A stretch of DNA of 64,000 nucleotides, from positions 1 to 64,000 of the forward strand of contig NBIV01000275.1 of assembly GCA_003194525.1 (NCBI GenBank), in the 5' to 3' direction. Source of the DNA: Gracilariopsis chorda (Eukaryota > Rhodophyta > Florideophyceae > Gracilariales > Gracilariaceae). Positions 51,953-62,800 of the stretch are shown here, piece by piece. Both the position numbers and the translations under genes were made by a program. Within the stretch, counting starts at the first letter, position 1, and every line of letters starts with the position of its first letter. The notes under the pieces are model-generated. The model had not been told where the DNA came from, did not search any database, and saw nothing but the letters and a program-made list of their open reading frames with translations.

Positions 51953-52769
51953 GAGAACTCCGAAGGAGATGCGAAACCATGATTGGTGGACAATTGGACC
52001 GTGAAGGACCCGCTCAGGGTGTGCATTACGTCATAACGCGGTGGCGTGCGCTCGCGCTTTCGAAATGAATGGCACTCCGTGACTCCCTGCCGGGAACGGA
52101 CAAACCCTAGACGGGCACGTGCCAGAGATGTGGCGCGCAAGCGAACCTTCCGGCCAATCGGATGTTTTGGAAAATTCCCCGTGGACCGGTGGTCCGCCGC
52201 CCTTGCACAGGGAGTGTAGAAGAGGTGCACCACCGTCAGAACGGTCTTCCCGCTGAAGCGGTTTATCGCCTGAATTGCCGAAGCTACTGTTCGTCGGTTA
52301 GGACTCCGTTACGGAAGAAACAATACTTCCTGGACTCAGGAAAGCGAGACCTTCCGAGTGAACCCATTCGGGTGACGTTTGCTCTCCGCTAACGGAAATT
52401 ACGCCTTCTCTGTCACGACGGATACTGCACAATCACCGTGGTGAGCGACGCGCTTCCGAGACCGGAATATTGCCGCCAGGCACTCTGAAGCTAACCACAG
52501 TGGTTCTATTGCCTCTCCCTTCGCCAGAGATGGCACGGGAAAGTTCCAAACTGGATTTCTACCACATGGAGTTCGTGGTTGAACGCATTGTGCGTCATGA
52601 AGCTACCCCGGAGGGTGAGTGGTTCTATCAAATCCGTTGGTACGGATACTCTCCCGAGGACGATACGTTGGAGCCAGTCAAGCACCTCCCGAGGTCTAAG
52701 ATCATATCCTATCACCGACGGATGCGGTTGGCTCTACCTCCAAATTTGGATGAAGCAGTAGTTGGCTAA
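51953..52769 (+). pseudogene. G2 linker remainder and chromodomain
   Basis: 51953-52469 is a decayed continuation of the linker without an open frame. The frame from 52470 carries HMEFVVERIVRHEATPEGEW, then FYQIRWYGYSPEDDTLEPVK and HLPRSKIISYHRR, a chromodomain in which the usual DTWEP is DTLEP. It ends NLDEAVVG then TAA at 52767. Confidence 0.82.
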
Positions 52770-53065
52770 TCCGAATCCGGAAACACTACGTGACGACGAT
52801 GGTCGTTCTTGGGGAGACTCTCGCGAGTGCGACTTATGTTGGAAGGGGAAACAAGAAGGGGAATACCGGAAACGGTTCAGAACAACAAACCGGAAACGGT
52901 TACAGAAGCAGGGATACTGAAGAAATTGGATCCTGGAATAGGAAGAATGAAGTGGAAAGAAGATCTCAGAAGAGAAGAAGAAGAAGCGAAGAATTACCAC
53001 TAGCTGGTTGTACTAATTCACAAGTCTATCTGTCTACCGCAAGGGTCGCCGTCACCATCAATTGG

Positions 53066-53446
53066 TTAGCCACCCGTACTGGGTCCGGCTCCTGATGAGG
53101 CTCCCGCTCCGCTGGGCGGATTGGTTGGACCTACACCAAAGTTGGCGGCGAACGCCAGCATCTGGTCGATATCCGTCATTGCCGGAGGGAGCGGGACCCC
53201 GAACCTTTGCAAGGTTTGTCGAAGAGTCGCAGCTTGCGGCGTCAATACCGGCCCCGGTTGCGAAAGAACATTCCAGCCCGTTGGAGCTTGAGAACCTGCC
53301 ACAGGTGTTCTTTCGGTCCCGCCGACAGCTATCCCACCAGGTGGTACGGCCACGAGCGGCGCAGACGACCCAATGGGTAATTCAGGCTCCTCCGTCACTG
53401 TTGGATCATCCCAATCCACCGGAGGCTGGTACTCATTGTGGAACAC
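53066..53446 (-). pseudogene. G2 antisense ORF remnant
   Basis: A minus-strand frame of about 126 codons lies between the chromodomain and the 3' LTR, the position and orientation of the G1 antisense ORF. It reads FHNEYQPPVDWDDPTVTEEP, a Pro/Gly/Ala-rich middle, then a helical stretch (LRQTLQRFGVPLPPAMTDID, QMLAFAANFGVG) and ends GAGPSTGG. The G1 tail has DDYYHAYGGDDPMVDNEPEE and FLRGAGLSAAEV similarly placed. A TGA stands just upstream. Another frame with ATG near 53526 (GVSQAHAMGMLSQLISVPVG) and TATATATA about 20 nt before it may be the original start. Most of the N-terminal 440 residues seen in G1 are absent. Confidence 0.5.
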
Positions 53447-53609
53447 GAACCCTCACGGGTGACCTACGGGAACCGAGATCAGTTGGCTCAACATCCCCAT
53501 GGCATGAGCTTGGGAAACACCCATGATGGGAGTCGTACTATATATACGCTTTCGCGTCACGTGAAATTCCGCGTCGCGGTGTGGCTTTCCCGGCTTAAGA
53601 AGGGGGAGA

Positions 53610-54566
53610 TGTGGAGCAACGCTTTCCCGTCGGTTGGGAGTTGTTCCTATTCATAGTAATATCCACTGGTGGATTGGTTCGATACCTCATTTATGAGTTG
53701 ATCCCTCGCGGGATAGCGATGAGGTGGCACTTGAGGGACCTGGACAGGTATTACTAGTGGCATTCTGGTGACAGATGGTACGCTGTACGCGTGTGGTAAT
53801 TTCGGTTCCAATTTTGGATATTTAATTTTATGGTTATCGCCACTTGTGGCCCAGAAAGTGGGAACTCCACGTGTATGGACCTCAAGAGGTGTGCACCAAA
53901 TTAGTTAATTTGTTTAGTTTACTGTGGTGCAAACCTACTTAGGTAATCACAGCCTCGCCGTCCGCACCAACAGTAAATGGTAACCTTGGTTCTCTTTCGA
54001 GATATACTCTTTGCAGAGTAAGGCTCTTGTAAGAAAGGCCCTCGTAGGGATAATGACTCCTCGTGGAGAGTATCCACGAGTGGATTCCGTCTACCATCCC
54101 CTTGGGAACATTCAGGCGTCACTACTGCTACAGTATCACCGTGTTCGGTATTGGTTATTTGTTCCACTGTCAGTCTTGGATTCCGCCCCAGTATTGGGTT
54201 ATTCGTCGTGGTTTTTACCACATTCCCGTTTGGGATTCGTTCTTTATTTTGGTTCGCCCCGTCGCCGTGTCTGTTGCCGCGTGTTGCACGCCCCGTCGCC
54301 GGTTCTCTTGGGTTTCCCCTTTTTCATTTTGCTTTCCTTCACAGGATATCGTGTCATTATACACTCACGTGTGTACCATCCGTCCCTGGAGTTTACCCTT
54401 CTTCTGGGCCATTCCCGAACCTCTGAAGGTATAGCCAGAACCACGTTGGTCTTACAAGCCAGCCTTTACGTGGCGCAGAGGGCTCTCTCAACTGAGACAC
54501 CATCCCATAGGCAGCGAGGTCTCGAACAGCTTGAGGGTACTTCCCGCTTCCGGATTTTGCTCTACA
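53610..54566 (+). repeat. G2 3' LTR
   Basis: 957 bp, preceded by the polypurine tract and followed by CAACT. Differences from the 5' LTR are scattered, densest near 54400-54430. Confidence 0.94.
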
Positions 54567-54571
54567 CAACT

Positions 54572-55122
54572 TGGTCATGTTCTCTATCGTTGGCGTCTGC
54601 GAGTAGCGTGATAGCCATAAGAGAGTCTGGTAGAGTTCTGAGTAAGCAAGCAGTTCTCTCCTTATCGTTGAGAGCATCTCCTAGGCGTGCCAGTTCTAGA
54701 AAGATTGTTTCCATTTCGTGGAGATGTTCAAGGATATATCCATCGTTCTTGAAAACGAGATTGTTCAGGCGCTGTCGAAGGGTCATCTTGGTTTGGATGT
54801 TATCCTTCTTGTACCTGCGCTCCAGTTTTCTCCAGACGTCCAACGCAAAACATTGTTCGCGTTCCAGTAATTCAGAAACGGCAACTACTGGTTGTGTTCC
54901 AAGGTTTTGAACAATAATCGAACGAGCTTTTCGACCCGCATCATCCCATCGGTGGCGGGCTTGGGCTGAGCTCTCGCCTTCCAATGGTCTGGGTTCGGTT
55001 AAGACGAAGAGAACTTGGTCAACATTCATCAGGTCCCTTATGTAGATCCTCCATGTGTAATAGTCCGAGGATCCTTTAAGGCGGGAAATAGTGCACTTGC
55101 CTTCTTCTCTGTTCTCACTCAT
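54572..55122 (-). CDS. Copia C2 gag, first half, cut by G2
   Basis: ATG at 55122 (MSENREEGKCTISRLKGSSD). Copia/UBN2 gag body: YYTWRIYIRDLMNVDQVLFV, RKARSIIVQNLGTQPVVAVS, ELLEREQCFALDVWRKLERR and RLGDALNDKERTACLLRTLP. It ends in EHDQV at the CAACT duplication; the frame continues on the far side of G2 at 44195. No stop in this part. Colinear with residues 1-190 of copia D gag, from which it differs substantially. Confidence 0.92.
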
Positions 55123-55891
55123 GTTGATGTCTTGTGAATAGAGAAAGAGTGAATTGACCTCTGGTTACCGAGGTACCTTTTGTTAGTCTACTTGACCTCT
55201 GGATAGCGAGGTACCCTTTATTAGTCTTCTTTCGAGCGGGCGCACTGACAGGAGAAACTACCTCCGCTACCCTAGCGGTTCAACCCCTGGAACCGGGTCA
55301 CACTCTCTCGTTTAGTCGCTTTGATCTGCCTGCTAAGCTTCCCGCGAAAAAAAGCAAAGTGCCTTGAATCCTTACGAAGCTTCCAAGGGAGGTTACTAAC
55401 TAAAGATAATTTTTCACCAGTTGATCCCTTCTGGCCTCTTGCAGGAATGCTGCGAGGCGTTCTGCGGAGCGATAGGTTGAAGCAGATAGTACAAAACTCC
55501 ACTGGTGTATGCGGTAGCTTGGGCCGAACGAAGGCACACCGTGTTACCACTAGCAGACAGAGTGTCTCCCAGCAGAGCCGGTTTTCAGAAAGGATGTGAA
55601 ATCTAGCAGCTTACTTCAAGTGCCCAATCGATTACCGTACCAGTACTCAGCTTGCAAGCTACCACGCCATTATCCGTTCGACGAAAAGAGATGAAGAGAA
55701 GAGGAAAAAGAAATACCACAAATATACAAGATGAACGAAGCCGTTTATCAGCGAGAAGAGAAAGATTGTACGTTGATGCTTCTGTGAGTGAAAGGAATGG
55801 TTCGGTACAGAGCGTTGCGGAGCGCCAGTTGAATGTTGGTCAGCGGTTGTCGAGGGGAGAGGCTGTGGGGAGGGTTGAGCGAGTGCTACCA
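55123..55891 (-). other. Copia C2 leader and primer site
   Basis: Leader with the conserved motif at 55236-55290; its C2 form can pair CCGCT with AGCGG. A second segment (55490-55540) matches the TCGGCCC...GTGTG part of the D and E leaders. The primer site TGGTAGCACTCGC (minus, 55879-55891) directly follows the LTR. Two imperfect copies of GACCTCTGG...CGAGGTACC.TTT.TTAGTCT lie at about 55154-55230. No gene seen. Confidence 0.65.
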
Positions 55892-56107
55892 TGTGAAAGG
55901 TATGAAGGGTGTTCCGCTCTTCCTCCGGCCGGTGGTGCTCAGGTCAGCGCCGCCGGCCGCTCTTTATAGTCCTACAATTCTAATCAAAATGTACGTAATT
56001 AGGAGAGGTCTGCATTTGTAATCAAGAGAGTTGGGCAAGATTACAAATGCAACTGACACTGAATTACAACAGCCGATAGTGCAGCCGTACAATTGCGTGT
56101 CCTCACA
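55892..56107 (-). repeat. Copia C2 5' LTR (216 bp)
   Basis: TGTGAGGACACG...CTTTCACA on the minus strand, with 5-bp inverted ends TGTGA/TCACA. A perfect 13-bp inverted repeat (TGCATTTGTAATC/GATTACAAATGCA at 56011-56023 and 56039-56051) precedes a TATA box (CTATAAAG, minus, near 55962-55969). A GGCCGGCGGCGC segment follows, as in the E LTR. Confidence 0.8.
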
Positions 56108-56460
56108 CTGAGATTGGCCGCAGCAGAATGTGCATATGCGGGTCATTGAGCTGGGTCAGTTTTCTGGAGAGCTCGTGCTGAGCTGTTCCTTTTCAGTCAA
56201 CTTCCAACGCCGGCTACGCCGTGTAGATTATCCCTTGGCCGGCGCCAAACACCTCCGACTACTGGGAGCCCGGGCACCTCGACGGCCATCGGAGCAAAAG
56301 CCACTGCCCAACCGGTTCTCACTCACCGAGGGGAGGAGGCAACCGCTTGGGAGGGACTCTGTTCCCGCTCCTTTCTCTGATCGACGCGAGCGCGACTCGG
56401 TATCCGCGAACCTTACCCCTTTCCTGCGCTTGCTGACGCTTCCTCCGCACTGCGTCTACC

Positions 56461-58035
56461 TCACTCGGACATGTCAATACACCAGAGAGCCGCTTCGAAC
56501 GTCGCAGAATAACAGAACATCACATCCGTCAGATTTCGGGCATCCTTCCTCGCTTCCCATGTTCCAAACAAAGCAACCACTAAGAGTAACTCCGATAGTC
56601 CACTCTCTTCCATACTCTCTTCACATCTGAACACCAGCTTCTTGCAAGTCTTGAACACAACACCTCTCACTGCTTCCAGTATACCCGAACTCATTCTCCT
56701 CTCAATCAGCATTCCACTCGGAAGAGTGTACCCGACAAACATCTCTACCACCTCAACTGCCCGCGTATCCGATACCCGACTGCTGCGTAGTATCAGGTCC
56801 ACACACTTCTCCAGCGCCTCCTCGTTTCCAAACTCCCCTACCGCTGCCTCATATAGCAACAGCGCCCTCTCCACGTCACCTTCACCATCCTCTCCTCTAC
56901 TTAATCTCTCCGCGTTCCACACCGAACCATCCGGCGTTGACACCATCCCAGCTTCACCCCCAACTCCTACATCGTTCTCCCCGGTCTTTCGTTCCTCCAC
57001 AATCGATTCCCGAATCAGGCTCATCCCATGGAAAAGTACACGCATCTCAGCCTCCTCGTATGTCACAACTCTTCTCTTGTGCTTTCGAAACCCAAGTTCT
57101 GTCGTGACGTATCCCAAATCAACTTGTCGTGACGGTTCATGCTGTATCTTCGCACTTTCTTTCAGCAGCCCACTACCTTGCATTTCGAACATGCATATCT
57201 CTGCTCGAAATGGTCTCCACCCTTTCCAAACCTCAAACTCCTCCTTTGTCACAGTTTCATACCTCTCAAACTCACTATCCATAGCCCCATAGGATCGTAT
57301 CACACTCAGTGACGTCTCCATATAGTGCTCACTCTGCCATTCCCTCATCCCCTCTAGCCGACCAGTGAACGCCTCCCGCCACAACTCCCACACAAACTCC
57401 CTCTCTTCTCCAAAACAAATTGAAACCAGTGCATTCCTCCTTCCATCTGAATCATCGTCATCGAAACGAACTTTGATTTGGCACCGCTGCGGTCTACACA
57501 CCGGTTCAAAAACTATCATCCTCTTTCCAATGCAAGCCTGCTTCTCCTCTATGCTTTCGGACCCATCCTCAGAGAGCCATCTCAGTGGGATCCCACGCCA
57601 CTCTCTTGTCCTCGTCATTGCACTCGCCTCATCCTCCTCCTCATCTTTCACATCTACGGGTAGCGACGGAAACGAAAGAACACACAGCGCTATGGCCTCA
57701 AAACTCTCTGGACCATGTTGCGGGACCCTTTCACCCTTGCACTTCTCATCACCTTGTATGCACTCCTCCAGGTGCTCTTGAAGCTCCCACAACAGCCGAA
57801 CATGCAACTGCCTCGACTTCATGTTTGATTCCACCCTTCCCGCTCCCAGCGCCAATGATAGTTCTTTGCTCAAAACACATCGTCTGGTCATACTGTGCAC
57901 ACCGCCTTCCAGTTCTCCTAGCCCTCTTCGAAAAGCTGAGCTACACTTCCCCTCGTCGCGCTTCTCATGCTTCTGATGTGCCCACGCAGCAAGCCGTGAT
58001 CTTACGGATTCCATTTTGTAGCCCATGAATGTCAT
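56461..58035 (-). CDS. Hypothetical ORF 3 of the duplicated locus (right arm)
   Basis: 524 codons, ATG at 58035; one residue differs from the left copy (Val for Ile in SSRVSDTRAVEVV). Same frame and spacing after the TAG of ORF 2 as in the left arm. Charged soluble protein of unknown family; see 24868-26442 for the description. Confidence 0.65.
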   Translation of the reverse strand: MTFMGYKMESVRSRLAAWAHQKHEKRDEGKCSSAFRRGLGELEGGVHSMTRRCVLSKELSLALGAGRVESNMKSRQLHVRLLWELQEHLEECIQGDEKCKGERVPQHGPESFEAIALCVLSFPSLPVDVKDEEEDEASAMTRTREWRGIPLRWLSEDGSESIEEKQACIGKRMIVFEPVCRPQRCQIKVRFDDDDSDGRRNALVSICFGEEREFVWELWREAFTGRLEGMREWQSEHYMETSLSVIRSYGAMDSEFERYETVTKEEFEVWKGWRPFRAEICMFEMQGSGLLKESAKIQHEPSRQVDLGYVTTELGFRKHKRRVVTYEEAEMRVLFHGMSLIRESIVEERKTGENDVGVGGEAGMVSTPDGSVWNAERLSRGEDGEGDVERALLLYEAAVGEFGNEEALEKCVDLILRSSRVSDTRAVEVVEMFVGYTLPSGMLIERRMSSGILEAVRGVVFKTCKKLVFRCEESMEESGLSELLLVVALFGTWEARKDARNLTDVMFCYSATFEAALWCIDMSE

Positions 58036-58065
58036 TCCGAAGTTTACGCCCCACTCGCACCGGCA

Positions 58066-59322
58066 CTATTCATCCCCAAATTGGAATTCCAGTCTCAGCT
58101 TTTCCACTTCCTTGTGCACATTCCGCAAACCCCCTTCATCCTTTTGGTCTCTATCCCCACCCACATTTCTGATGTCAATACACTCGTTGGAGTCTCCTTC
58201 TTCTTCTCTCTTCTCTCTGTTTTCGTATCTCACTCCTCTACAAGCGGTTGACCATTTCTCATTCAACTCCAACACAAACCTCAATCCATCTCCAGCAATC
58301 ATCGATAGCCACGCATCAACCATCTCTCCAACCTTTAGAACGTGACGGTTCCTAGACCTCGCCCTCTTCCATCTCGTCGAAAACGGGAACGATGGCAAAA
58401 CTACTCCCCGCTCCACCCCCGATTCATCCTCATCTGATTCCCTTTTTGCTTCCCTTCCCAATGGTCGCGATAGCTGCTCACCAAGGTTTCTGCTCGCCTG
58501 GTCCACCGAAACTTCTACACTCTCGTCTTCGCTATCCGATAAGCCTTCTGCGTTTCCACCACTCACACTCCTCTCATCTTCCTTACTATCATCTTCACTA
58601 CTAGTTCCCCTTCCCTCGCGCAGTTTCACCGACCTGCGTCCCATGTACAGCAAAATCGTTAGCCATTCGAGCATCTCCACATCCAGCTTACCAATCTCTG
58701 GCCAAAACTCCTTTCTCACGTCCAAGCTCCCGACCTTGTTCACTACTTGCCGCCCGTAATCATTGTATCCAACCTCACCGCCCGTGTTTCCCTTCGCCTT
58801 CAACACCTCCTCGTGTGCCACACCAAACGGAAGACCCTCTCCACTCCTCATCGCGTACTTCAGTAGTTCTTCCTTCACCATTCTTCCACGATGCATCTCC
58901 GACCCCTCCTCCCACCCACTCCACAACATCGGCTCCATGTCTTTCTTCCCATCTATTCCACCTTCCACTTCCGGCCACAACTGCATGATACATGTTGCAA
59001 GCACCTCGGACGCAAAGTCCATTCTCCGTTTCTCCCACTCTCTTACTCCCTTTCTCCCCTTACCACCCTTCCTACCTCTTCTACCTTTCACACGAACCTT
59101 GAAACCCGACAACCACTCCCCAAGCCCCTGAGCTGCAAACACAATCGCCCAGTTCATCCTCACCTCAACCGGCTGATTCGGAACTTGGCGAACCTTCCCA
59201 CTAGTTCCCAGCCCCATCCTGAACCGAATACCCTCCAAAACAATAGCCCCCAAACAGAACATCGTTTTCAACAAGAATACCAAATACCTCGGAACCAGTT
59301 CAACTGCGCTTCGCCACGCCAT
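58066..59322 (-). CDS. Hypothetical ORF 2 of the duplicated locus (right arm)
   Basis: First ATG at 59322; identical in translation to the left copy, including the TAG (58066-58068) that separates it from ORF 3. Likely the middle section of a single gene; see 23581-24837. Confidence 0.6.
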   Translation of the reverse strand: MAWRSAVELVPRYLVFLLKTMFCLGAIVLEGIRFRMGLGTSGKVRQVPNQPVEVRMNWAIVFAAQGLGEWLSGFKVRVKGRRGRKGGKGRKGVREWEKRRMDFASEVLATCIMQLWPEVEGGIDGKKDMEPMLWSGWEEGSEMHRGRMVKEELLKYAMRSGEGLPFGVAHEEVLKAKGNTGGEVGYNDYGRQVVNKVGSLDVRKEFWPEIGKLDVEMLEWLTILLYMGRRSVKLREGRGTSSEDDSKEDERSVSGGNAEGLSDSEDESVEVSVDQASRNLGEQLSRPLGREAKRESDEDESGVERGVVLPSFPFSTRWKRARSRNRHVLKVGEMVDAWLSMIAGDGLRFVLELNEKWSTACRGVRYENREKREEEGDSNECIDIRNVGGDRDQKDEGGLRNVHKEVEKLRLEFQFGDE

Positions 59323-59390
59323 GTAGTACGGTACCTCGGCTTGCACACGTATGCTATTCCCGTATTGTATGTGACATACTGTTTCCCCGT

Positions 59391-59891
59391 TCAGAATTGG
59401 TTGTCCACAACCCTATTGTTTACCAGCATCTCGTCGGCCTTCTCCCAAGCGCTCTTGCAGTGTTTGTCTACTACATCACGCCGATTCTCGTCACAATAGC
59501 GGTACGTTACTCCCATCGCTTCCAGTGCCTCAATGCTATCAGCGCACGATGACCGGAACAAGTACAATTGCCACAGTCCCCACCCCAACCGAAACCCGTG
59601 GAGCAGCGCGAAAGCTAGCGCTGCAACAGCAGCACATCCTTCTTTCCAGTCAAGAGCAAAAAACTGAACACGGCAGTACAACACAATGTAACACGCCGGG
59701 ACAATGGCGAAAAGCAGATTAATATACCCGGCCTGACGTGTGTGCCGTGTTGATTTCCATTTGTCGCTGATGAAATCCTTCGCACTGAACGCCGTCCACG
59801 GCATGAACGCCGCAATGTACGCAAGAACCACAATGTAGAATACATCGCTTAGCGCGGCCAGCTCCATTCTGTCGCTCGGCTTTGTGAACAT
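59391..59891 (-). CDS. Membrane protein-like ORF (right arm)
   Basis: 166 codons, ATG at 59891, identical to 23012-23512: three predicted membrane helices and a Cys-containing tail. It is followed by ORF 2 in the overlapping -1 frame, as in the other arm. Confidence 0.65.
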   Translation of the reverse strand: MFTKPSDRMELAALSDVFYIVVLAYIAAFMPWTAFSAKDFISDKWKSTRHTRQAGYINLLFAIVPACYIVLYCRVQFFALDWKEGCAAVAALAFALLHGFRLGWGLWQLYLFRSSCADSIEALEAMGVTYRYCDENRRDVVDKHCKSAWEKADEMLVNNRVVDNQF

Positions 59892-62800
59892 GAACAGCGT
59901 CTTTTGGGTGCAGTGACGAGGCTAAGAAGAGGCGGTCTCTAGAAAGCGGTTATCGTCTCCGAGGGGAGTGAAGCCAGGAATCGCCGTCGGACTTGGTGGC
60001 TATGGTGACGGGGTATCCAGGCGGAAGGCGAAAGCTTGGTTCTACGAAGGTACCCTCGGTCCTATTGCCAACTCCACCCTTCCACTGCCATGTCTCCTAC
60101 CGTGAGATGCAACGTGCTGGAGTACCGTTGGCAACCTGAGCGGAAAAATCCAAACCTGGATTCGCTATTGAGAAATAACCGGCTCTCACACCGTGCAATT
60201 GCGATCCCATTGAGCGATACTTAACTGAGTTTTCGACCACCCACTTCGCACGAGGCTAGCGGCGGATTGCTTTCGAAGAGAGCAGCTGGGCACTGCAGCT
60301 CTGTCCGACGGCTGTGAGCATCAGCATGACGTAACCTCAACAGCGAGCAGGAAGATGAACCAGCATTCTTTCTCATGCAAATCGTGTTCAGTTTCTTCGT
60401 GCCCACGGCCTCGCTGTGAGGAAATGGTCTCTCCCGGCGATTGTATTCCTCGATTGTATTGTAGAGACGCGGAACGATTTCAGACCTGTCGAGTGCCATC
60501 CGATTTTGAGTTTAAAGCATCACTGTGTTGTATCAGACACCTGCGCTTTTGGTCCGGGGATTCGGGAGCCGAGCACTTTCCAGACGTCCTGGTATCATCT
60601 CAGTTCATATCACGACTTTCGGAGATGTGTCACGTGTGCAACTATCGCTTTTCTGTTTCGATACGCACCGCAACGGGTACATAAGAACAGCGGCAAACGG
60701 GGGGAGAAGATATAAATTCTGAACCGTCTTGAGCTTACCTACGCTTGCTGCGCTGATTTGTGAATGCTTGCCAGTTGGGTTCAAAGCTAACGATGTGGAT
60801 GACAGGTGTCTTTGCCGATTAACCCACTACGTACATCTTCACGCCATAGTTTTCTCAACAATCTCTTATTCTTCCGCTAATTCCACTAGATCTGGAGAAC
60901 AGACACGAAGTTGCAAGAGAAAGCGTGGCAGCGGCACATTCTTGAAACACGTTGCAAGTTGAACTTTGAGCCACGCAGCGTTCGGATCTGTGCAAAGGGG
61001 CTCCAAGGTCACCGCTCGGACCGAATTCACCGAGCACAGCGTCCAATATCTTTGTGTTTCTACGCAGCGTTTGCCGGGTGAGGTGGCATGACACCAATAC
61101 TTCTATCGCCTACGATTACGTTGGGACATCATCGGTAGAATATACCCACGGCATACTGACGCGCTTTCGCTTGATCGGCAAAAGGGCAATTTCGATGAGG
61201 AAAAGTTGGGAACGAAATAGGAAACTGGCTGGGCAAACTTCGGAGAGCATATCAAGTTTTCCTCAATGGATCGCCTACTTCCTGTTTCTCGTGATTGCAA
61301 ATGGCAACTGGAAGCGGATTTGCCCCGATTTTCATCACGATTGCACGAAAGACCATTCTTGACAGTTCGGGGGAATCTTGCTTGTTAATGGAATCAGAGC
61401 GGGTGAGAGCACTTAGTGCACTGCCACAACTGATAAGGTTACGTCGGATCTCATGTTCTTTTGCTTGCGGAGAGCGTTCGACCCTCTACGCATTGACGTG
61501 CTAACCCACTTCGCCCCCGTGTTGGACTGTCTGGTACCATAGAAGCAGGAGTGGTTGTAAGTGCAGATTTCCACAAGCCGTAAGCAAGAGTTTTACTTGG
61601 GATAAACTGGAACAGGGAAGAGTTCTGCCACTGAAAAGGTGATTTAGAGCGTACTCGAAGTTTGGTTGCTACGATTCCCATGCCAATCCATCACCTCGCC
61701 GCGCTCCAGACATTTCCACCTCTTGAATATTTGGTCGTCTACTTTCCGTCACTCTTTTCCGGCGATATCTGCTTCTCTCCGATTACGAAGCTCTCTTATC
61801 ATCTGATTTGAGAGTTCAAACCAAAATGGTCAAGAATGCACAACGAACGATGCATAATCCGCTTTCAATAAGCTGACCACAGGATTCTGCGAAAGAACTC
61901 CGGAGTGGTGCCAGTACCAGCTTCGAACTCTCAAACACTGCGTAAAGCACCACGTGTTAAGCGTCACTAGGGAACATGAAGACTTGTCACTAGGACGGTA
62001 AACCTCATGTTTGAACGCAGCGTGAAACTAAAGGGAAGGCTTTCCATAGAGCCACCACTTCATTTGAGCACAACCACAATGCAAAACCTGTATGAACTGT
62101 GAACAAGGAATGACTGGATCCAGTCTCGTATGTCAACTTTCAACCGTGTGTAACTGGTCGTCACTAGTTCCAGAGATGCGCCTCAACGTTAGCGTGGTTG
62201 TTGCAAAGCAACCCTCGGAATTCTTTTCGATTTGTGCAATAGATCGATGCAGGACATGACCTTAGGACGTTTGAACGAACTTGTACAAGAGTGATGTACT
62301 GGATGTTTGTTTGAAGCTCCACATGTCATGCATATCTCCTGGCTGTTCAAACTGGGTTTACAACCACGGAACGCCGTTCTCCGTTGAGAGCTCTCAAACG
62401 CAACCAAAGCAGTGAAGAGCTTTGGTCCATGTCTTACTGCGTAAGAACGAAGCATTTGTATGGTGGGTGAACTAAATGTGGGCACAAACAGACAATCCCT
62501 CCATTTGAATGCCCCTGAAGGGACCGGAGAAGCGGGTTTGGAAAGAATTTCGCTGCCTTTCCGTCATCACTTCTTCACTGAGTGTGAAATGATGAAGTCA
62601 TGTATCGTGTTCTGCCGTGAACGTCACAATTCATGCTGACAACCATGTTTATGGAGTCATCTTCAGCAAGAATGCCGTTCACAACGCGCTTGAAAGTAGA
62701 CTCGGATAATTGTTTTTCTACTTCAGTGTAGAGGGAATGGATTTGTCAGAAGGATGAGAGAAAATGCTGCAATTAGACTAGGCAAACTGAAGACATCGAA

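Larger units (their letters stand above)
44196..54566 (+). mobile_element. Gypsy element G2, 10,371 bp, duplicated site CAACT
   Basis: 957-bp LTRs at 44196-45152 and 53610-54566 with TGTGGAGC...CTCTACA ends; CAACT at 44191-44195 and 54567-54571. Plus-strand order: LTR, primer site, gag, protease, RT, RNase H, integrase, linker, chromodomain, antisense ORF remnant, polypurine tract AAGAAGGGGGAGA (53597-53609), LTR. By eye the LTRs differ at about 18 positions (near 2 percent). Coding regions carry several stops and frameshifts. It is a distinct family from G1 but shares gene order, primer site and gag-end sequence. Confidence 0.97.
42117..56107 (-). mobile_element. Copia C2, 3'-truncated, with gypsy G2 inside gag
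   Basis: 5' LTR at 55892-56107, leader, gag start at 55122. Gag is interrupted at 54567 by G2 and resumes at 44195; protease, integrase and the start of the reverse transcriptase follow. The similarity to copia D stops at VAPRDMQ (about 42117), so the rest of the reverse transcriptase, RNase H and 3' LTR are absent. Its 5' end abuts the inner end of the right inverted-repeat arm. Confidence 0.92.
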
